Translations under genes and position numbers: made by a program
From: Rhodopirellula sp.
GTDB taxonomy: Bacteria; Planctomycetota; Planctomycetia; Pirellulales; Thermoguttaceae
Direction: 5' to 3'
Assembly: GCA_012728855.1 (NCBI GenBank)
Contig: JAAYEH010000045.1
Location: 1 to 64,000 of the forward strand
DNA length: 64,000 bases
The notes under the pieces: generated by a model
What the model saw: the letters and a program-made list of their open reading frames with translations, nothing else
Database searches by the model: none
Told to the model about the DNA's origin: nothing
Shown here: positions 58,885 to 64,000 of the stretch, in pieces
Layout: each line of letters opens with the position of its first letter
Position numbering within the stretch: the stretch's first letter is position 1

Positions 58885-59502
58885 ATGCCCTCACCATTTC
58901 CCGGGATGGACCCGTTTCTGGAATTCCAGGAGTGGGAAGACTTTCATACGAGGTGGAACATCGTTGTCAGCGATCTACTGGCGCCGCGCGTCGAACCGCG
59001 ATACATTGTGCGGGTAGAACGACGCGCGTATGCGGAGTTGCCGATGCCGCAACATCGGCGCGAAGTGTATTTGGTCATCCGCCTGCGCGAGACGATGGAA
59101 GCGGTGACGGTATTGGAGACGTTGTCGCCGCCGAATAAACGCGGCGGTGGCGATGGTCGCCGAGAATACCTGGAGAAGCGACTCGCCGTCTTGCAGACCC
59201 CATCGCACCTGGTCGAATTGGATCTGCTCCGCGGCGGATTGCGATTGCCCATGACAACTCCGCTTCCCCCTGCCGATTACTATGCGATCGTCAGCCGTCG
59301 CGAGCGTCGTCGTAGCGCTGCCGTCTATGCCTGGAGTCTCCGCCATCCGTTACCGACAATCCCCGTACCGCTCAAGGCAGGCGATTCCGACGTGCCGCTC
59401 GACTTGCAGGCCGCCTTCAACATCGTATATGATCGTGCTCGTTACGATTTGTCGCTCGACTACAATAGCGACCTGCAACAGCCACCTGACGAACAGGAGT
59501 GA
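58885..59502 (+). CDS. DUF4058 family protein, shortened
   Basis: A 205-residue protein of unknown function with the DUF4058 start (MPSPFPGMDPFLEFQEWEDF, then HTRWNIVVSDLLAPRVEPRY). Later come VTVLETLSPPNKRGGGDGRR, EYLEKRLAVLQTPSHLVELD and YAWSLRHPLPTIPVPL, all typical. Relatives are usually about 250 residues, and the region between YAELPMPQHRREVY and TVLE is shorter here by some 40 residues, so an internal deletion is likely, with the frame kept. ATG 58885 is used; the frame is open from GTG 58852. It is four bases from the next gene and may be co-transcribed with it. Confidence 0.75.
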   Translation: MPSPFPGMDPFLEFQEWEDFHTRWNIVVSDLLAPRVEPRYIVRVERRAYAELPMPQHRREVYLVIRLRETMEAVTVLETLSPPNKRGGGDGRREYLEKRLAVLQTPSHLVELDLLRGGLRLPMTTPLPPADYYAIVSRRERRRSAAVYAWSLRHPLPTIPVPLKAGDSDVPLDLQAAFNIVYDRARYDLSLDYNSDLQQPPDEQE

Positions 59503-59506
59503 ATCC

Positions 59507-61735
59507 ATGCACAAAACGAGCAGGCCTCTCCTTCTACCCCGCGAGCTATTCGTCTTGATCCTCCTACCGGTAATCCTCGTCGGATCGCCGACCGCATGGG
59601 CCTCGGATCCCGTGGCCGAGAACGAGTTGACAGCCGCCCACGACCCGAGCTTCGACTCGGTCGGCAGCCACTATCCCGCCATGAAGAACCCGCGCGAAGT
59701 GATCGGCGTGAAAGAGCACCGCGACGAGTTCATCGTCATGCCCGACGCCCGGCTGAACTTCACGCCGTCGCGCGTGGACCACTGGCGCGGACACATCCCG
59801 GAGAAGTCGGGGCATGCCTATTTCAGTGTGGGCAGCGCCGACGCGTGGCTCGGCAAAAGCGGCAGCGGGACCGAGCCGCGGAAGCGATTACTCGGCGGGT
59901 ACATGCCGATCGTAATCGCCGACTTCGACGAGCCGGCGGGATCCGAAACGCCGCTGGAATACGAGCAGACCGCCGTGGCGTGGTCCGAGGGGATGAGCCC
60001 GGACAAGCCGCTGTGGGCCTTCGTGCGGCTAAACGTTTCCAATCCGGGCAACCGCGCCCGCGAAGCGCAGATCGCCTGGCACGTGGATTACGGCGTCGGG
60101 CCGGAGCGGAAGGTTCGCAAGGTCGCCGACTGGAAGTTGAAACTGGCGCCCGGCGCCGAGCAGGCGGTCTGCGGAAAGCTGCCGTTTTTGGACGGCCATG
60201 AAAAGGCCGAAGAGAGTTCCGCCGCGGAATTCGAGCAGCGTCTGGCAGAGGCCGCCCCTTTCTGGGATCGGCTCCTCAACCAGGGCATGCGGATCACCGT
60301 GCCCGAGCAACGCGTCAACGACGCCTACCGCGCCTGGCTGGCCTACACGTTCTTGAACGTCGACAAGGTCGGCGATCGCTACGAACCGCACGACGGCTCG
60401 GGGTTTTACGAGGCCATCTTTGGAATCATGGCCGCGAAGTACTGCAATGCCCTGGGGCTGACGGGTCATCCCGATGAGGCCCGCGCTTACCTCGACTCGC
60501 TGGCGACGCTCATCTCGCCGGAAGGCTGCTTCTTCGTCAGCTTCGGGTTCGTCGACACCGGCACTCTGCTGTGGGTGATGGATCAACATTACCAACTCAC
60601 CGGCGACGAAGCCTGGCTCCACAAGGCTGCCCCGAACATGATCCGGATGTGCGACTGGATCATCAGGAAACGGAAAGAAAGCATGGCCGAACAAGCAGAG
60701 GACTCGGTCTACTACGGGCTGATTCGATCGCGGGTGGGGGTCGACAATCCCGGAACCGACTACAGCTACGTCACCGCCACAAGCCTTTGCACGGGCATGG
60801 AAGCGGCCGTTCGGTCGTTGCGGGCGCTGGGAATGACCGACGACGCGACTCGCATCGAGAAAGAAAGCGCGACCTATCGAGAGGACATCGAGAGATCGAT
60901 GCGCCGAGCGGTGCTCGAACACAACGGCTTGAAGGTTTTGCCCGTCATGCCCGAGACGCACAAGTATTTGAAGCGAGCCGCTTACACCCCGGGCGGCAAG
61001 GAGGACGCCGCGGCCGGTGAGGAGTGCTCCGGCCACGGTTATTATGCCCTCTTCGGCAGCATCGTGCTGGAAACGAAGTTCCTGCCGGCTTCCGACGAAC
61101 GGTTCCGCCTGATTCCGGAACTGCTGGAACAACGCGACGGGCTTCTGATGGGGATGTGTGCGTTCGGGTTGAAAGGCGGCATTGACCACGCCTTCACCTA
61201 CGGCTACTGGATGAACTGTCTGGAGCGCAACGAGGTGAAACGCGTTCTGTTGGGGTTCTACGGCTCGTTGGCCTACGGTATGTCGCGAGACACCTGGTCG
61301 GGCGTCGAGTGTACCAACATGACCAGCGGCGCGAATGCGAGCACCTTGCCGCACCTTCGCTCGGGCACCCAGCAGTTGCGATTGCTGCGGCACATGCTGG
61401 TTCGGGAAGTCGGCAACCGGCTCGTTCTCGCCCAGGCCGCGCCTCAGCAGTGGCTGGCCGATGGAAAAGATGTCGCCGTACACGATGCGCCGACCCACTT
61501 CGGCAAGGTGAGCTACACGATCCACTCGCACGCCGGCGCGGGGCGCATCATCGTGGATCTCGACCCGCCCACGCGGAAGCCGCCCGCGGCCATTGAGTTG
61601 CACCTCCGGCATCCCGACGGTGCGACGATCCGAAGTGTTTCGGTAGACGGCGCGCCGGCGAAGGGCTTCGGCGACGGGAGTATCGTTCTGGAAGGCCTGG
61701 TCCGGCCGGCAAGAATTGACGTCCGCTACCGTTGA
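59507..61735 (+). CDS. Exported six-hairpin (alpha/alpha-barrel) glycosidase-like protein
   Basis: A 742-residue protein with a signal peptide (residues 1-27, PLLLPRELFVLILLPVILVG, cleaved near AWAS). The core from about 260 to 640 has helix-rich repeats of an (alpha/alpha)6 barrel: NDAYRAWLAYTFLNVDKVGD, YEPHDGSGFYEAIFGIMAAK, GHPDEARAYLDSLATLISPE and EAWLHKAAPNMIRMCDWIIR. Acidic residues at PHDGSGFYE and TDYSYVTATSLCTGME may be catalytic. The last 100 residues form a beta-sandwich (HLRHPDGATIRSVSVDGAPA). The family looks like GH-type amylase or glucoamylase relatives. The substrate is unknown. ATG 59507 follows CAGGAG; the frame is open much further upstream. It lies after the DUF4058 gene. 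Confidence 0.72.
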   Translation: MHKTSRPLLLPRELFVLILLPVILVGSPTAWASDPVAENELTAAHDPSFDSVGSHYPAMKNPREVIGVKEHRDEFIVMPDARLNFTPSRVDHWRGHIPEKSGHAYFSVGSADAWLGKSGSGTEPRKRLLGGYMPIVIADFDEPAGSETPLEYEQTAVAWSEGMSPDKPLWAFVRLNVSNPGNRAREAQIAWHVDYGVGPERKVRKVADWKLKLAPGAEQAVCGKLPFLDGHEKAEESSAAEFEQRLAEAAPFWDRLLNQGMRITVPEQRVNDAYRAWLAYTFLNVDKVGDRYEPHDGSGFYEAIFGIMAAKYCNALGLTGHPDEARAYLDSLATLISPEGCFFVSFGFVDTGTLLWVMDQHYQLTGDEAWLHKAAPNMIRMCDWIIRKRKESMAEQAEDSVYYGLIRSRVGVDNPGTDYSYVTATSLCTGMEAAVRSLRALGMTDDATRIEKESATYREDIERSMRRAVLEHNGLKVLPVMPETHKYLKRAAYTPGGKEDAAAGEECSGHGYYALFGSIVLETKFLPASDERFRLIPELLEQRDGLLMGMCAFGLKGGIDHAFTYGYWMNCLERNEVKRVLLGFYGSLAYGMSRDTWSGVECTNMTSGANASTLPHLRSGTQQLRLLRHMLVREVGNRLVLAQAAPQQWLADGKDVAVHDAPTHFGKVSYTIHSHAGAGRIIVDLDPPTRKPPAAIELHLRHPDGATIRSVSVDGAPAKGFGDGSIVLEGLVRPARIDVRYR

Positions 61736-62178
61736 GTTGGCGCCGAAGCACGGCTGCGCCGGCGAAGCGGCCATCGGGCGCGTCGGCCGGGGCGCGTGAA
61801 GTGCGCGGTTATCGTATCCCGCAATGCTGTGGCTGGAAAAGCGGCTGGAAGAGCTTTCGTGCTGCTTTGGCTCCGCCTTCTGCTGTGAGGGTTCCGCGCG
61901 CGGCAGAAGGTATCTTTGCCGAAAACCGCCTACTCGCGGGCGTCTTGCCGCGGGGAGACGGCATTCTCGTTGTGAATGACGGTCAGAACGAGGCTGCCGG
62001 CGCTGTCCACCCGCCGTTTCTGGCGGCATTGCCCCCTTCAATCGCCAACGTTTCCCTGCCCGACAGCACCATTCGTTCCTGACACTTTCTTGCTCTTGTC
62101 CCTGTCTCCTGACTCCCTCCAACGCTCATCCCGCTATGGTGACAAACATCGATCTCACGGCGACCGGCGTTCGCTCAA
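61736..62178. other. Intergenic region, nothing recognised
   Basis: About 440 bases between the convergent glycosidase-like and Nramp-like genes. No coding frame, repeat or RNA gene is convincing. A GC-rich hairpin near 61740-61760 could terminate the glycosidase-like gene, but there is no T-run. Confidence 0.5.
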
Positions 62179-63468
62179 CTAGCTCAACTGCAGCACGATC
62201 CTCCAGAGCACTCGCAGCGCCATCAGCAGAACCAGCAGGAAGCCGATGCCGCCGAGGATATTGACCGGCAGGCGATTTCGCCGCTCGCCCATCACGTCTT
62301 TGCGGTTGGCCAGCCAGAGCATCGCGGCGGCCATCAAGGGGTTGCCCAGTACGGTGAGCGCCTGGCCGAAGATGATGAGATTGACCGGTTTCTGGCCGGT
62401 TCGCAGCGCCAACATGGCCACGACCATGCCGATGAGCATCACGGCGATGGTAAAGATCCGCGGCCATCGCTCGTTCAATCGCGCCGGCTTGCCGATGCCG
62501 TCGGCCAGGATGCTACCGCCGATCATGGCGTTGATCAGGAAAGGATTCATGGCCACGGCCAGCAGCCCGATCACGAACATCGTGTAGGCGGCAGTGCCCA
62601 ACAGCGGTTCCAGTGAAAGGGCCAGCGTGCCGATGTCGTCGGCCGGTTTTCCGAGGATCACGGTGCCGGCCGTGACCATGATGATCATGCTGACCAGCGT
62701 GAGCACACTCACCCCCGCGATCGCGTCGCCCACTCCGCTGCGGTAATCGTCAATCGTCCAGTTCCGCTCGCGGACGAGATTGCCCTGGAAAAACGCCCCG
62801 GCCACCGAAAAGGTCGTTCCCAACAGCGAGGCGATCAAGATCATCGGATCTTCGATCGATCCGCCGACCTTCTGCGGAACCCCCAGCGAAACCGCATCCG
62901 GGATACTGGGGATAAAGCCCTGAACCACTTGAAGCAGATTGGGCCGCGCCAGAACCAGGTTGATGAGGAAGCAGAGCAGGATCACGCCCACCATCACTTT
63001 CATCAGCCGTTCGACGGTCCGATAGATTTCCTTGGAAAAAAAGAGAAAGCCGATAATCAGACCGTTGACGACGACCAGCACCCAGGGAACCGCCGCTTTG
63101 GGAAGAAACGCGCCGGCGGCCGCGCCGAGCGCGAGGTTGTTGGAGAATTGGAATGCCGTACACGTCAACGAAAGCGTGATGCCGATCACAGCCGCGGCCG
63201 GGCGGCCCAGGCGGGCTGCCACGAGCGTGCAGGGGGTGGCTCCGCCTACCACGCCGATGCGGGCACCCATCGTCGTGAACGTGCCCATCAACAGTCCGGT
63301 TAGCAGCAACAGCCAGATCAGCTCGTAGCGGTAGTTCGCCCCGACATTGGAACTGATCAACAGACTTCCGGGGCCGAACACGACGCACGCCGTAATCAAT
63401 GCGGGACCGAGCGACCGCCACCAAGGGGGGCGCGGTGGACGTGCCGGCTTTTCCATCTCACTCGCCAT
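62179..63468 (-). CDS. Nramp-related transporter with degenerate metal-binding motifs
   Basis: A 429-residue membrane protein with eleven or so hydrophobic segments and an Nramp-like layout. In classical Nramp metal-ion symporters the first membrane segment holds DPGN, giving the metal ligands Asp and Asn; here the corresponding place reads GPGS (VVFGPGSLLISSNVGANY). The sixth segment normally has MPH; here it reads GAFFQGNLVRERNW. Both ligand sets are therefore absent, although the flanking GANYRYELIWLLLLTGLLMG is well kept. The protein could transport another substrate, as Nramp-related magnesium or other transporters do, but this is inference. ATG 63468 gives MASEMEKPARPP; an in-frame ATG 63492 lies eight codons upstream. 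It stands alone. Confidence 0.78.
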   Translation of the reverse strand: MASEMEKPARPPRPPWWRSLGPALITACVVFGPGSLLISSNVGANYRYELIWLLLLTGLLMGTFTTMGARIGVVGGATPCTLVAARLGRPAAAVIGITLSLTCTAFQFSNNLALGAAAGAFLPKAAVPWVLVVVNGLIIGFLFFSKEIYRTVERLMKVMVGVILLCFLINLVLARPNLLQVVQGFIPSIPDAVSLGVPQKVGGSIEDPMILIASLLGTTFSVAGAFFQGNLVRERNWTIDDYRSGVGDAIAGVSVLTLVSMIIMVTAGTVILGKPADDIGTLALSLEPLLGTAAYTMFVIGLLAVAMNPFLINAMIGGSILADGIGKPARLNERWPRIFTIAVMLIGMVVAMLALRTGQKPVNLIIFGQALTVLGNPLMAAAMLWLANRKDVMGERRNRLPVNILGGIGFLLVLLMALRVLWRIVLQLS

Positions 63469-63571
63469 CGGACTGCTCCTGACAGGGGACACAAGGTAAG
63501 GCGACCGGCACCCTTTATAGTCGCCCGCGCGGGCGACTGCAAGACAGCGTCCCAGCGGCTTCTCGAGACAA

Positions 63572-63599
63572 GTACGTCAGGCTGGAAAGCCTGATGTAC
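63572..63599. repeat. REP palindrome (family B, single)
   Basis: GTACGTCAGGCTGGAAAGCC-TGATGTAC is a near-perfect palindrome, the same sequence as one half of the pair at 58709-58767. It lies between the divergent Nramp-like and methyltransferase genes. Confidence 0.88.
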
Positions 63600-63685
63600 C
63601 AAGGAATCGGACTTGCGGGCGGGGGTTCGGCTCGTTACCATCCGCCCCTCATCTCCACCAATCCACGGGCACCGACGTACCGAGC

Positions 63686-64000
63686 ATGAACGATTTGCAC
63701 CGCCGCCCTCCGGCTTCCGACACGATTGCTGAAGAGCATCTTCTCGGGCAGTACATTCCGCTGCATTACCATTACCACATGCTCCAGGACCAGGCGCGAG
63801 TGGGGGCGTTTCGCAATGCGATTGCCGCGGTGGTTCGTCCGGGGGTGAAGGTGCTGGAACTGGGTGGTGGGACCGGCATCCTTTCCTATTTTGCCGCGAA
63901 GAGGGCGGCCAAGGTGTGGTGCGTGGAGCGAAACCCGGCGCTGGTGGACGCGGCGCGGCGGTTTCTTTCCATGAACTCCGGCGGCGAGCGCGTAGAAGTG
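63686..64000 (+). CDS. Class I SAM-dependent methyltransferase, N-terminal part (cut by window end)
   Basis: The first 105 residues of a methyltransferase; the rest lies beyond the window. ATG 63686 begins MNDLHRRPPASDTIAEEHLL. The SAM-binding motif I is VKVLELGGGTGILSYFAAKR near residues 54-73, and the acidic motif II is VWCVERNPALVDAARRF. The start helix (GAFRNAIAAVVRPG) is typical of protein arginine methyltransferase-like or related enzymes, and the pattern LGQYIPLHYHYHMLQDQARV before it (position about 21-40) supports that group. The substrate is unknown. Confidence 0.8.
   Translation, partial: MNDLHRRPPASDTIAEEHLLGQYIPLHYHYHMLQDQARVGAFRNAIAAVVRPGVKVLELGGGTGILSYFAAKRAAKVWCVERNPALVDAARRFLSMNSGGERVEV

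Noticed and set aside
60029-62122. A 697-codon minus-strand frame opposite the glycosidase-like gene.
   Set aside because: No domain or credible start; the plus-strand protein has a signal peptide and ordered helices.
1-64000. tRNA, rRNA, riboswitch or phage attachment sites.
   Set aside because: I looked in the intergenic stretches and saw no cloverleaf, rRNA motif or direct repeat at a tRNA end; absence is judged by eye only.

Overview
The window is about 64 kb of GC-rich bacterial chromosome and most likely comes from a planctomycete of the Pirellulales type. The evidence for this is family content: many twin-arginine-exported Gfo/Idh/MocA oxidoreductases, a DUF1080 relic, DUF4838 and FG-GAP/VCBS proteins, a BBP2-type porin, a XylR-type regulator, Uma2/Rpn-like nucleases, REP-associated (RAYT) transposases and many dispersed hairpin repeats between short operons. 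No rRNA, tRNA or CRISPR array was seen. Both ends cut a gene: a SIS-domain sugar isomerase at the left and a class I methyltransferase at the right.

Layout. 1-2302: a sugar isomerase, an unknown protein and a Gfo/Idh oxidoreductase, apparently one operon. 2335-4052: a VapBC-like pair and an exported aldo/keto reductase. 4407-6865: chorismate synthase and a membrane-anchored protein. 6915-11399: a Gfo/Idh enzyme and three nuclease-like genes. 11531-21214: a catabolic locus with a glycyl radical enzyme, its activase, three Gfo/Idh oxidoreductases and an MFS transporter, divergent from a XylR-type regulator. 21567-28148: TPR protein, CutA, RAYT transposase, FG-GAP protein, DUF1080 relic and an exported fucose-isomerase-like protein. 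28149-30702: a decayed region with a transposase relic, a deleted mscS and a lone RAYT end. 30703-33368: a zinc/manganese ABC importer. 33584-36710: a translationally coupled operon of a winged-helix-like protein, a STAND/ORC-like ATPase and a small protein. 36973-43838: an unusual type II fatty-acid-like cluster with two CrtI-like FAD enzymes. 43924-49761: housekeeping genes (apt, a primary-type sigma factor, rpsA, plsC, cmk). 49772-64000: a GH38-like protein, gene relics and nested mobile-element debris, a porin, DUF4838 and six-hairpin-glycosidase-like proteins, an Nramp-like transporter and a methyltransferase.

How the parts may work together. The carbohydrate genes (porin, GH38-like, DUF4838, alpha/alpha-barrel, Gfo/Idh and isomerase proteins) fit a polysaccharide or sugar-acid degrader. 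The glycyl radical locus implies an oxygen-sensitive step and therefore at least periodic anoxia. The fatty-acid-like cluster has ketosynthase, ACP, dehydratase, enoyl reductase, two desaturase/isomerase-like flavoproteins and an NAD-dependent epimerase/dehydrogenase. It resembles in composition the clusters proposed for ladderane or polyene lipids in planctomycetes, but its product cannot be read from sequence. At least four kinds of palindromic or tandem repeat sit between genes, and several supply the start or stop of a neighbouring gene.
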